NCBI GenBank assembly: GCA_036898165.1
Contig: CM072534.1
Span: 7,864,501 to 7,928,500 of the forward strand
Length of the DNA stretch: 64,000 nt
Direction: 5' to 3'
Source: Silybum marianum
Lineage: Eukaryota > Streptophyta > Magnoliopsida > Asterales > Asteraceae
A program made the translations under genes and the position numbers. Shown here one piece after another: positions 43,901-55,344 of this stretch (within the stretch, counting starts at the first letter, position 1; each line of letters starts with the position of its first letter). The notes beneath the pieces are model-generated. The model was not told the origin of the DNA. It saw only the letters and a program-made list of their open reading frames with translations, and did no database searches.

Positions 43901-44667
43901 ATGGCTGAATCTGTGAAAGAGATGACTTCAAAGTTCGGAAAAATTTGGAGAAGTTCGAAGGGGCTGACTTTAGACGTTGGCAGAAAAAGATGCATTTTCT
44001 GTTGACGAATCTGAAAGTGGTGTACGTGCTGAGCACTCCCATTCCAGAAATCTTGGAGGACGAGACGCTGCTGGATCAGGTCCGGAGAAGGAGTAAGTGG
44101 GAGAACGATGACTACATCTGCAGAGGTCATAGTCTAAACGGTATGTGTGATTCCCTCTTTGATATCTACCAAAGTGCTGAAAGTGCGAAGGAGTTATGGG
44201 ATTCCCTTGAGTCAAAATATATCGCTGAAGATGCTTCTAGTAAGAAGTTCTTGGTGAGCGATTTTAATAATTATAAAATGGTTGACTCAAGGCCCGTAAT
44301 GGAACAGTATCATGAGATACTTCGCATTTTGGGTCAATTCACTTTACACAAAATGAACATGGATGAGTCCATTGCTGTGTCGAGTGTAATTGACAAACTT
44401 CCTCCATCTTGGAAGGATTTCAAGCACAATTTGAAACATCAAAAGGAGGAACTGTCGTTGGTTCAACTTGGGAGTCACTTGTGCATCGAAGAATCTCTTC
44501 GGGTGCAAGAAAATGACAAATCCAAGTCCAAAGTTGAATCTGAACAGCCCTCTGTTAATATGATTAAAGAGAAGAAACCAAACTCCAATAATCAAGGAAA
44601 AGGCAAGAAACGAAAGTTTGATGGACCCAATAAATCGTTAAAGAAGAAGAAGGATTTGGTATGCTAG
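43901..44667 (+). pseudogene. Copia-C gag, frameshifted, ends in a stop inside the zinc knuckle
   Basis: ATG 43901 opens MAESVKEMTSKFGK. A one-base shift at an A run near 43936-43944 moves reading to the frame starting at 43945. The Copia UBN2-type gag follows (FRRWQKKMHFLLTNLK, LNGMCDSLFDIYQ, LPPSWKDFKHNLKH), then a Lys-rich linker. A TAG at 44665-44667 falls between the first two cysteines of the knuckle, which otherwise reads C-x2-C-x4-H-x4-C into 44700. The gag packages element RNA; here Gag and Pol are cut apart. Confidence 0.92.
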
Positions 44668-46791
44668 AGATGCGACAAAGTGGGCCATACCAAACGTGAT
44701 TGCCGGGTTAAGTTGAATAATAACGGTGCTGGAACAAGTGGAGTCGGGTCTAAGGACCAAGCTCAAGTGAAAGGAGGTCAGTTTTTGACTAACTTTGATA
44801 ATAAATCTGAAAATATTTATTATGTTTCACTTATTCCGGAGTCTTTCTATGTACAGGATGATGATTGTGCATGGCGGGTGGACTCGGGGGCGACATGCCA
44901 TGTTTGTAAAGATCAACGCTGGTTCGAGAAATTGACACCTGTTGAAGATGGATCTGTACTAAATATGGGGAACGAGTCGACCGCACCGATTTGTGGATTT
45001 GGAGTAGTTAATTTAGAGTTTACTTCTGGAAATCATGTTAGGTTGTCTGATGTTTTATTTGTTCCTAAAATTCGAAAGAATTTAGTTAGTGGTGGTAGAT
45101 TGAATTGTTTAGGGTATAGACAAGTTTATGATTCGGATAGATATATTCTATCTCGATATGGTAAATTTGTTGGTTTTGGATATTATTTTGATAAAATGTT
45201 TCGTTTGAATGTTATATCCAAAGTTTTCAATTCTGAAAATTCTGCATTTATATTGTCATCGTCTTCGTCTAAAATTCACGACTCAATGGTTTGGCATGCT
45301 AGACTGGGTCATGTGAATTTTAGAAGAATGCATGAAATGTCAAAGGATGGTCTTATTCCAGCCTTTGATATTCATACGGAAACATGTAAAACATGTATGC
45401 TTACGAAAGTCACAAAACAGCCTTTTCCGACTGTCGAAAGAAAGTCAGCTGTTTTGGAACTTATACATAGTGATTTATGTCACTTTCATTCTACTCCTTC
45501 GTTGGGTAATAAGAAGTATGTTGTCACATTTATTGATGACAACACTCGATTTTGTTATGTGTACTTGTTACATGCCAAAGATGAAGCTTTGGAAAAATTC
45601 AAAATATACAAAATCGAGGTTGAACTACAATTGGGTGGTTCAGTTAAACGTCTTCGAACTGATAGGGGAGGGGAATATATGGACCCTCAATACTTCCAAT
45701 CAGTTGGTATAGTCCATGAGACTACGGCTCCGTACACACCTCAACAAAATGGGGTTTCCGAACGGAAAAATCGAGTTTTAAAAGAAATGGTAAACTCGAT
45801 GCTCTCATACTCGGGATTGAGTGACGGATTTTGGGGAGAGGCTATGTTAACGGCCAGTTATGTTTTGAATAGAGTTCCTAACAAACGGAACAAAACAACC
45901 CCATATGAACTATGGTTCAAGAAAACTCCAAGTTTGAATTATTTTCGAATTTGGGGTTGTCGGGCTGTTGTGAAGCTACCCGAACCCAAAAGAAAAACTT
46001 TGGGTGAACATGGAATTGATTGTATATTCATTGGATATGCAACAAATTCCAATGCATATAGGTTCTACGTAATAGAATCTAGTGATTCGGTATCGAAAAA
46101 TACCGTTATCGAGTCGCGGGATGCGATTTTCGATGAGATGCGTTTTTCATCTATCCAAAGGCCTAAGGATCTGATTCCTAGCACTAATGAAGTGCAAAAT
46201 CCAGAAAGTATGGATGACGTTTTAACTCCAGAAACGCAGCAGGTCCGTAGAAGCAAAAGATGCCGAATCGCCAAAAATGTCGGTGATGATTTTCAACTAT
46301 ATTTGGTTGAAGGTTCGAGAGATGAACTTGGGCTTCAATACTCTTATTGTTACAGTATTGAAGATGATCCAAAGAGCTTCAAAGAAGCAATGGAGTCTCG
46401 AGATGTCTCCTTTTGGAAAGAAGCAATTGATGACGAAATATCATCGATTCTTGAGAATAACACTTGGGTGTTATCTGATTTGCCTCTAGGTTCTAAACCA
46501 CCTGGATGCAAATGGATCTTCAAAAAGAAGATGAAAGTTGATGGGACAATTGATAAATTCAAAGCCCGGCTAGTCATTCAAGGGTTTCGACAAAAACCCG
46601 GTATTGACTATTTCGATACGTATGCTCCGGTAGCTCGTATTTCAACTATTAGGTTGTTGGTTGCCTTGGCTGCAATTCACAACCTGGTTATCCATCAAAT
46701 GGATGTTAAAACAGCCTTCTTGAATGGTGATCTTCATGAAGAAGTTTACATGAAACAACCGGAAGGTTTCGTTATGCCAGTGCGAGCATAA
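44668..46791 (+). pseudogene. Copia-C pol: protease, integrase, RT N-terminus
   Basis: After the knuckle stop, the frame to 46791 (703 codons from ATG 44680) carries the protease VDSGATCHVCKD near 44880 and the GAG-pre-integrase HARLGHVNFRRMHEM plus CKTCMLTK (~45295-45410). The integrase DDE contexts are HSDLC (~45470), RTDRGGEY (~45660) and NGVSERKNR (~45750-45775). The RT start follows (CKWIFKKKMKVDGTIDKFKA, MDVKTAFLNGDL). A frameshift at ~46780 ends it before the catalytic YVDD. All catalytic residues I can place are present, so the breaks rather than the active sites disable it. Confidence 0.94.
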
Positions 46792-46792
46792 G

Positions 46793-47005
46793 GTGTGTAA
46801 ACTTGTAAAATCCTTGTATGGGCTGAAACAAGCACCTAAACAATGGCATCAAAAGTTTGATGAGGTTATTTTATCATGTGGGTTTTTTCTAAACCAAAGT
46901 GATAAATGTGTTTATAGCAGATTTGATGCTAAAGGTGCGGGTGTTATCATCTGTTTGTATGTGGATGACATGCTGATTTTTGGGCGATCAAAATCAGGTA
47001 GATGA
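46793..47005 (+). pseudogene. Copia-C RT catalytic segment
   Basis: KSLYGLKQAPKQWHQKF and the catalytic YVDD (46958-46969) lie in this short frame, bounded by frameshifts near 46785 and 46985. It joins the frames before and after into one RT. Confidence 0.92.
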
Positions 47006-47903
47006 AACTAAAAAGTTGTTATCATCTAATTTTTCCATGAAAGATATGGGGGAGGCTGATGTAATTCTTGGTATTAGAATTAAGCGGGTTAACAAAGGGA
47101 TTGTTATGACACGGTCACACTATATTGAGAAAATTCTCAAAAAGTTCAATTATAGTGATTGTTCTCCCGTGAGCACTCCTATGGATCCTAGCGTGAAATT
47201 AATGTTAAATACGGGCACTTCTATTTCACAACTAGAATACTCTAAGGCTATTGGTAGCTTGATGTATGCCATGACAAGTACCAGGCCGGATATAGCTTAT
47301 GCAGTGGGACGGTTGAGTCGGTATACTAGTAATCCGAACACTCAACATTGGCAAGCTATTCAAAGAGTATTTAAATATCTCAAGGGTACCATGGATTATG
47401 GTTTGAGTTATTTGGGATATCCTTCGGTGTTAGAAGGATACTCGGATGCAAGTTGGATATCTAACATGGAGGATCACTCTTCGACGAGTGGTTGGGTATT
47501 TTTGCTTGGAGGTGGTGCTATCTCTTGGGCATCAAAGAAGCAAAGTTGTATTACACACTCAATGATGGAATCTGAGTTTGTGGCTTTAGCCGCTGCCGGT
47601 AAAGAGGCAGAATGGTTAAAGAATCTTGTTTATGAGATTCCATTGTGGTCGAAGCCGATTGCACCTATTTCTATCCATTGTGATAGTGCAACCACTTTGG
47701 CTAAGGCTTATAGCCAAGTGTATAATGGCAAGTCTAGACACTTGGGTGTTAGACATAGTATGATTAGAGAGTTAATCATGAATGGTGTAATCTCTGTTGA
47801 GTTTGTTAGATCGCAACAAAATTTGGCGGATCATCTGACCAAGGGTTTGGCAAGAGACTTAGTGCACAAGTCTGCCATTGGGATGGGATTAAAGTCCTTA
47901 TAA
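46980..47903 (+). pseudogene. Copia-C RT end and RNase H
   Basis: The frame continues the RT (FSMKDMGEADVILGIRI; STRPDIAYAVGRLSRY). RNase H follows (GYSDASWISN; SKKQSCITHSMMESEF; HLGVRHSMIREL), ending LADHLTKGLAR and TAA at 47901-47903. This is the usual end of Copia pol. No ORF follows before the 3' LTR. Confidence 0.94.
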
Positions 47904-48433
47904 ATCTATAATGGTGAGACACCCAATTCCCCTCTAATATGACATTAGGGGCTGAATTCAATGCGGAAAGCTCACACTTATAAGATTGGAACACATGATA
48001 AATCATCCCAGGTATGTGTTCGGTACTACAGTAGGTAGGTTGAAGTTTATCTTCTTAATAATTCCTTTGAGAAAGTGTATTTGTAGGTACACGAAGTAAA
48101 GGAATTACCTATGTGATCGTGAAGTGTAGCCGCATTTCAGAAGGTTGGGGACTTGGCCTTTATACGATCATGAGAGGATTAGGACACTCGGCTTTATAAT
48201 TGTGTCACATTTATTTTCTTGACGAGTAGGTGAAACTTGTATGTATTTTATCTTTAGGTATTCAAATGAGTTGATGGGTTCAATCCTTGGGACACCTTGA
48301 TTCTCGAATATTTAAAATGTGTAAAATACTAAGATGGAAATTCAATCGTTTCGACATTTTCATTTATGTGCAAGTTTGGTATTGTTTATTATTAAGATGT
48401 TATTTCATAGGTCACACTAAAATGGGGGAGGAT
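47904..48433 (+). other. Copia-C 3' untranslated region with polypurine tract
   Basis: No gene. AATGGGGGAGGA (48421-48432) directly before the LTR is the polypurine tract. Confidence 0.88.
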
Positions 48434-49251
48434 TGTTGGTGATTTTAGTGTCACCGGTCCATTTATGTGATTGGAAATAACATGATGTCTATATGGGTTT
48501 TATACTGTGATCTAATTCAAGTAAGGTGGTGCAGAGTGCACGCTTGTTATAAGACGAGTATGAACCCGGTCGTGCTGTTATAGGACTTGGAGTAAATAAG
48601 TGAGTTTGAAGAAGTGAGCTTGAAGAAGTGAGCTTGAATAAGTGAGCTTGACAAGTGAGCTTGACAAGTGAGCTTGAAAAGTCAGCTTGAAAGTCAGTTT
48701 GAAAGTTAGCTTGAAAAGTCAGCTTGAAAGTCAGAGGTTCATTTCTGGACTAAGACCAGAAGCTCTAGATAAAGTCAGCTTGAAAGTCAGAGGTTCATTT
48801 TCTGGACTAAGACCAGAAGCTCTAGATGGTCAGTTTTCTGAAACGGTTACTGCACATTAAATGTGCAGTTATTGAGGAGTTACAAGAAATTTGTAACCTC
48901 CATTACTCCTGAATTTCAACCAGCCATGATTAATAATTTCAGTTACAATTTTGAGTATAAATAAGAATCTATACTCATGGATTTAGACATGTTTTTGTAG
49001 ACGATTTGTACATGGTTTTGTGAACAATACTTCCATATACTCTCCAGAAAATTGCTCTCGTTTTTGTGCCTAAGAACGAAAGTGTTTTGAGTCTTATCCC
49101 ATATTGAATTTCGTGTAACCCGGGCATAGGGTCGAAATATCAATTCGAAAAGTGTCTAACACGATTCTCAATATAATCCGGTGATCGATTAACCCTTGTT
49201 TGCCTACACGGTTCCTACGATTGTTTTGATAGTTGGAACGATTCCCCAACA
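48434..49251 (+). repeat. Copia-C 3' LTR
   Basis: It is the repeat of the 5' LTR, 818 against 806 bp. The difference comes from the GTGAGCTTGA repeat array at ~48598-48740. The self-complementary segment AAATATCAATTCG is conserved here while adjacent bases differ. Confidence 0.95.
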
Positions 49252-49256
49252 CAAAT

Positions 49257-49571
49257 CTGAGAGTTCATGTAAACCACAATAGTCAAATTTCAGTTTCAAA
49301 GCTGTTGGAGCAAAAACCGTCATAATCGACACACCCCATGGACAAAATTGTATAATTATTTTTTAAAACATATTAATGTTTTATAAAAAATTTGACGTAA
49401 ATGTTTACGTAGTAAATATATTGATATAAATATAGTCAAATGCGAATATTATCGTGATCAAAACTATTAAAATCCGGTTTAAATAGATATGCCCATATAG
49501 GTATAAAAACAATACAATTTTTTTTTATAGATAATTGTTTAATTGAAAACTTACTATTTAGAATAATGGGA
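49257..49571. other. Unassigned AT-rich DNA
   Basis: I see no gene or repeat beyond AT-rich sequence. Confidence 0.4.
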
Positions 49572-50153
49572 GAATTTCATATACGTCCTTAAAAACTTGC
49601 AATATTATGTATATATCTTTGTAAAATTTCAAATTACGTGTATATTCTTTTAAAACTGAAAAACTCACGTATGTGTTTCTCGCTAATTTAATTATTATTA
49701 AACATTTTAAAAATATTAATAATTAAAACTAAACTGAATATATTTTGGAAACTACTAATATAACCTTTCCATAAATCTTTTTCAAAATACAAACGTTTTC
49801 AGATTTTGGCCGGCAATTATGGTTTTTGATTTTGAAAAAGATGGGTCGATCGATTGTAATCTGGGAAGGGAGGTAGACGGTCGTTTTTTGATTTAGCCGG
49901 CGATGATGATTTTTGTTTTTGGAAAAGATTTGTATTTTGGAAAAGATTTATGCGAACGTTATATTAGTAATTTACAAAATATATATTCAATTTAGTTTTA
50001 ATTATTTGTATTTTTAAAATGTTTAATAATAATTAAATTAGGTAGAAGGATATATATGTGATTTTTTCAGGTTTAGAAGGATATACACGTAATTTAAAAT
50101 TTTACAAGAATATATACGTAATATTACAAGTTTTTAAAGACGTATATGAAAAA
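49572..50153. mobile_element. Inverted-repeat element (~580 bp), MITE-like
   Basis: The arms ~49572-49795 and ~49925-50153 are inverted copies: TTTCATATACGTCCTTAAAAACTTG at the left is mirrored by CAAGTTTTTAAAGACGTATATGAAA at the right. The centre contains two GCCGGC-bearing stretches, also roughly inverted. The class is unknown, with no clear target duplication. Confidence 0.75.
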
Positions 50154-51270
50154 TCTTTGTAAAATAATTTAAATTTAGAAAAAATAGGCAAATTTACAAA
50201 GCTATTCGAAAAACTTCCGGAATGAGCTATTAGAAAAAAGTTTGATTGGCCTTCGGTTTAACAAGTCACTAATATAACATGATTTCATCGTTTTAACGGA
50301 AAAAAAACTTCAGGATTGTAACGCTTCCTAAGCAGAATTGATGAATTATTCTTAACTTTTGATTCAAAGTTTTTTCAGAGTAAAGCCCAAATTCAAGTTT
50401 CAAGATGTAAAGAAATACACAATGACTATTGGGCTTTTGGGCTTTTGAACTTTTGGGCCAGAGTTGGGCTTTACTCTTTTTTGTTTCATAGGCTTCATAG
50501 TCCATACTATTAACACTCAAAGAACCAATTACCAATCATTAGGATCAACCCAATCTTTTGGGGTTATGGCAAGCCAATTCCCAAATCAAAAGATCATACT
50601 TTTGCAATCTTTGGAAAAGATTGCACCTTTATAACCCACCAAAAGATTATTTCATTATTCACCATTCAATTTTGGAAAAAGATTGTACCTTTATAACCCA
50701 CCAAAAGCAATGTATTCCCATAGGCATAGGATACCCCACAACTAGAATCCAAAAATGGGGGTAATGTCACAATTGGATCTAGGCTTTAATTGGGTATATA
50801 CTATATAGAGATGTTTTTTTTCATGGAGGTCAAAATTTGCCACCTCTCATACTTGTACAAAGACCACAACTTCAATATCATTCTTTCAATAACCTTTTTT
50901 GAGCACTCAAAAGAGATTTCTTTGCCATTAGATTTTGTCTCTTTTGTTCTAAGGTCAATTGTGTTGGTGGTGGCTCTATGGTGTCATTAAAAAAACGTGT
51001 ATCTTTTGACCTCCAAAATACGTTAAAACATATATTCAGGTTTCATATGTGAAAGACCTCTGTATCTTTGAATCGATTGAAGCATATATTGAAGTTGAGG
51101 CTTGAAAAGCAATTATTGGTTTAAGATACATGTTGGTCTCATTAAGGTTAAAACGTATAAATTATAACAAATAATTAGTCTGTCAAGAAAAAACTAATTT
51201 ATTTTGATTTAATATTCAAAAGCTAATACATGTTTAATAATTGTCACATATATATGTATATATATATTTA
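50154..51270. repeat. Unassigned DNA with a short tandem duplication
   Basis: The unit TTTGGAAAAGATTGCACCTT...TAACCCACCAAAAG at ~50607-50645 recurs at ~50671-50706. Otherwise I see no supported gene; small frames have no domains. Confidence 0.5.
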
Positions 51271-51274
51271 TAGA

Positions 51275-51565
51275 GAAAAGTTCAAATGAGAACTCAAATT
51301 TGGTTGTGAACGTGAGGACAAATGAGAGCGCGACACGTGTCTAGTAGATTATTCAGACTGAATAATCAAAGAAATATTCACAGACTGAATAAATCTGAAT
51401 ATAGTGTTTATTCAGTCTCAATAAGCATTATTCAGACTCAATAAACACTATATTCAGTTTTATTCAGTCTGAATATTTATTTGATTATTCAGTCTGAATA
51501 TGACGCGCGTGTCGCGTTCGTTTGTCACGTTTAAACCAAATGAGTTCGTTCATTCATATATATAT
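51275..51565. mobile_element. MITE-like hairpin element
   Basis: A nearly perfect inner palindrome at ~51345-51505 is built of ATTCAGACTGAATAAT and AATAAACACTATATTCAG words. Outer inverted arms contain GCGCGACACG (left) and CGCGTGTCGCG (right). TA microsatellites flank both sides (51248-51270, 51560-51595). Confidence 0.75.
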
Positions 51566-54500
51566 ATATATGTATGTATATATATATACACACACATACA
51601 GACAACAAAAACCTGAATAATTGTCTTTGTGGATAGAGAAAAAAAAGGGTGGTCCTTACGTATTTGTAATGGGAATATGGGCGAAAGAAAATATCCCAAG
51701 TGGTTGTGAGTTTTTTCTACGAATTGGAGCCCATCTTTCGTTTTTCTTCTAAACCGGAATGAAATGGAATAATTAATTATAGACTTGTTTTGTCGTTAAC
51801 ACAACTTTGTGCCCCCATCCAACCTTCACGTCGGTCCAAAAAAAGACATAAACAAGTATTTATTAGACAAAAAAAAAAGTTGTTTTTATCGTATAAAAGT
51901 TATTTTTTTCTTCAATTATATGTAAATAAAATCTATTTAATAGTTTTATTTTACGGTTTAACTTTTAATATTAAGTTTTTAGGTATAAAAAATGTTAAGT
52001 CGATCAGAGGCAATGTTGACACAAATGTATCCAAGTGTCTTTTAGGAGACAATTTTACCTTCGAAAAATGCAAAAAAATTTGGACAAAAATACACGTATT
52101 AATTTTATTAATTGGAATATGACGTTTTAAGTTTTTTCTTTGTTTAAAAACATTGATTATTAAGAGAAGATATTTATACTGTTATAAAAATTAAAAGAAA
52201 CAAATAAAAAATAATTTATTAATTTTCTTTTACAACAACTCGATCGATTTTTATCATTTTAAAAGTTTCTAAAAACTTAAAAAATACAAAACACCAACCG
52301 AAAGAAAAAGATCAAAAAAGATATAAAATTAAATACATTTGAAGTTCCACATTTATTTCTTGATTGATAATATATAAGTTAAATATGAAATATTTTACGG
52401 CACTAAAGTAACAATATCAACATATAACATATTATTATTTTACTATAATTTTTATTTTATATTGTACTAATACTAACTTATTTATTAATTTAATTTCAAT
52501 TATTATATTGTTGATTGCTGAATTATGGGTAAGAAGGTGAGCCAATTAAGAAAAATTAGAGTGCCCAATTTGGCCAATGGTATAGTTTGATTAGAAAAGT
52601 GAGATGATTGAACACTTTTTTTTTTGCTTTCTATGGAAACATGATAAAGGGGGAGCAATCAAGCATGGTGCTATAAAAAGTTTGCATATCTATAAAAAGA
52701 TGAACAAGTTAAAAAGGCATCTTGTGATTTGTCATCCACTTGTAATACTTTCTATAAAATCTTCTCTTTAATTTTTTTTTTACTTTTTGTGGGGATTCTA
52801 TAAAGCTGTATTCATTCACGGTTTTGAAAATAACATAAATGTTTTTATCGAAGGAGTTAAAAGAGCCTTTGAACAATACACGTTTGTGATGTGTGGAGCA
52901 TATGTGATGTTGCGTACTATCAAGCTACAACTGTATGTCATGCATACGGTTGGATGCACCTTGAAATAACACAACTTTTATATATGTGATATCTTTCATA
53001 TATCATACTGTAAAATAAAAAAATATAATACAGATATAAACATCATGATAATCATCAATGTATTTCATGTATGACCAAAATGTTGAGAAAATGAAGGTGA
53101 CATTAGAACAAAAGTAAACTGTTAGAATGCTCACAACCATCTTAATAAAATATTTAATGGGACATAAAATTTATAGGACCAACAAATGTCCATCATATGC
53201 AAAGGCATTATAGTAAGTTACTAGAAGAAGTTGGGTAACCTACTAATTTATATCCTTATGAAACAATAAGTTATAATGAATGAAGTTAGACAACCTAATA
53301 TGACTCAAAATCTAGATCTTCCTATTATCCTTTATCTTATGAAAGCGTACTAATACCCAACATTTGTTATTTGTTGTAGTGTGCAAAGAGAACCTATGGT
53401 CCCTTTTTTTTTAAAGGCAATCAATCATATACCATTTCACCACTTCAAACCAATACAAAGGTTATGGAAACAGGATTTGAGCAACAAAGGAAACTCAATC
53501 ACAAAGGATTGCAAGATGCAAACCATTTGTACCTACCATAACTTAACAAAAACTACAACAAAACAATTTCAAGGCCAAACGAAATCAGAAACGTTCTAAA
53601 CTTTTAGCCGTCGAGCTGCTACCTTGTTCGTCGCGATCCAACCATGTCTTACTCAACCAAGTTACATAAACAACCTGCAACGAAACTACAGCAAAGAAAA
53701 CAACATCAACCAACAGCAGAAAAGTATCAAAATTCAGTAAACTGCAGCAGCAAAGCTGCAACAAACAGCCTATGGTCCCTATTTACAACCTAAGTAGATA
53801 TCTTGTGCGATAAATGGTATATAGCTGAATATTTCCAGAATTGAAAAGTGTGCTTCAGCCGATTTATGAGTCTAGCTACATCTCAAAACAAGACTTGGCT
53901 ACCATCATTCGTTTCTTCATATAAGTAGCATTCAATAAAAGATCATCTTTATGCACAAATACAGGTCCATCTAGTAATTCATGTTTTCTCTAAGCTATGA
54001 ATTCTACTTCTAGCTTTATACACCTGATCATGTATGATATCATTTATATATTACAAAAAATGAGATCGAAATATATGAGACCCCACAAAACAAACATCAT
54101 TATCTCTTTTCCATGGGGAAAGTTGCAATTAAGCAAACATTGGTATCCACCCACTACTTTTTGATCATCTAAAAATATTCCTAATGTTTGTTGTAACATG
54201 GAAAATGCATATAAAATACATCCAACTTTTTCAAAGTCATAAAAAGGTGATTGAATCAATCAATATTCTTCTCCCATTCGAGTCAATAATACAAATATTT
54301 GCACATGTGGAGGAGGCCCATATATAATGTGTATATATAGCATATTCAAAACAACAATCACTGCAAATCTTATATAAAATAGTTGTTTGCATGTATTGAA
54401 TGTTTGCTGTCAAAAGTTTATAAAATTGACTGTTTACCAACTTTGTTATGTATACAAGTATGATGTTTAAGTTGGATTAATCACTCGGAACATGTTACTT

Positions 54501-54599
54501 GTTTTAGTACCGTATGAAATAAGATTTATGAATCAAATATTTATTTTCTATTTTAAAATATATAGCTAAGAATAATGAATATTAGAATTTTGTTCTAAT
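51566..54599. other. Long AT-rich intergenic stretch
   Basis: No gene, RNA or complete element is supported. It includes a TA/CA microsatellite (~51560-51600) and poly-T runs near 52620 and 52770. Open frames here (e.g. 51790-52122, 53381-53599) are lysine/isoleucine-rich noise. Confidence 0.5.
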
Positions 54600-54780
54600 G
54601 TTTTTTTTTGAAAGATGGCAATTATATTAAAATTAGTAAGGTGTTAGAAACAGTTACATTACAGAAATAGCCACTAGAGAGTTTTGAAACCACCCTACTC
54701 AATTTATATTCCACTTCTCACTTCTATTTTGCGCTCAAAGGAATGAATGAGTAACTATATTATCCCACATCACGGTCTTT
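54600..54780 (-). repeat. Possible 3' end of a non-LTR retrotransposon (antisense)
   Basis: A poly-T start at 54601 followed by GAAAGATGGCAATTATATTAAAA looks like the reverse of an A-tailed LINE or SINE end. No coding remnant supports it. Confidence 0.3.
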
Positions 54781-54849
54781 TTTGTTCTAATGTATTTTAG
54801 CTTTCTTTTTCTATAAATGTAGCTTCCATGGAAAAAACAAAAGACAAAC

Positions 54850-54960
54850 ACAAACAACTTGTGGCCACTGGGGAATTATCTCAGGGCTGCATTTCTTTAG
54901 CAGTCTTAAAATTATCAGGGATTAGTCTAGACAAATGCCTAGGATACCGTTTCCAAAAAA
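54850..54960 (+). mobile_element. 5'-truncated SINE copy
   Basis: Positions from CAAACAACTTGTGGCC through CCTAGGATACCGTTTCC match 34918-35020 of the full SINE. The pol III boxes are missing. An A-rich tail with AAAAAAAACG follows. Confidence 0.85.
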
Positions 54961-55344
54961 AACGAAACAAACTTTTAAGGACTTCTTTATCTTCTCAAAT
55001 TCAAACGCATTTTATAACTGACATTTAGATTTGATATGACATCGATGACACCATGTTACTGATTTGTGAGTTTCTCATAAATTTCATTTTTTTATATTAT
55101 CGTATGTGTCTAAAACAACTTTTACTCACATTGTTTTCATAAAGTATATATGTTACATGCTTTAAATACAATTGTTTTGTTAAATTTTTTATAATCATTT
55201 CTATTTTCAAGAATCTTAGTTATATGTGTGTTTCAAGATCTTGTCCGATGTTGCACTAACTTGAGATTTTGAATAAGTCCCCGAACTTTTTGGGGAGGTA
55301 CCCAAACTCTTTTAGAGGCTAATTATATATATTGATTTATTCAC
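54961..55344. other. Unassigned AT-rich DNA before Gypsy-2
   Basis: No supported feature. A short inverted pair CCCCGAACTT/TTGGGG lies near 55280. Confidence 0.35.

Larger units (their letters stand above)
43067..49251 (+). mobile_element. Copia-C, nearly full-length Copia element (Tork/Tnt1-like)
   Basis: LTRs at 43067-43872 and 48434-49251 (TGTTGG...CCAACA) are flanked by exact duplications CAAAT (43062-43066, 49252-49256). The domain order is gag, zinc knuckle, protease, integrase, RT and RNase H, the Copia order. By eye the LTRs differ by about ten substitutions plus repeat-number changes, suggesting fairly recent insertion. One stop and three frameshifts disable the coding region. The primer site is unusual (see 43875-43887). 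Subfamily naming is tentative. Confidence 0.96.

Noticed and set aside
43563..49143. A repeated 66-residue protein on the minus strand
   Set aside because: Both copies lie in the Copia-C LTRs; the frame is an LTR by-product.
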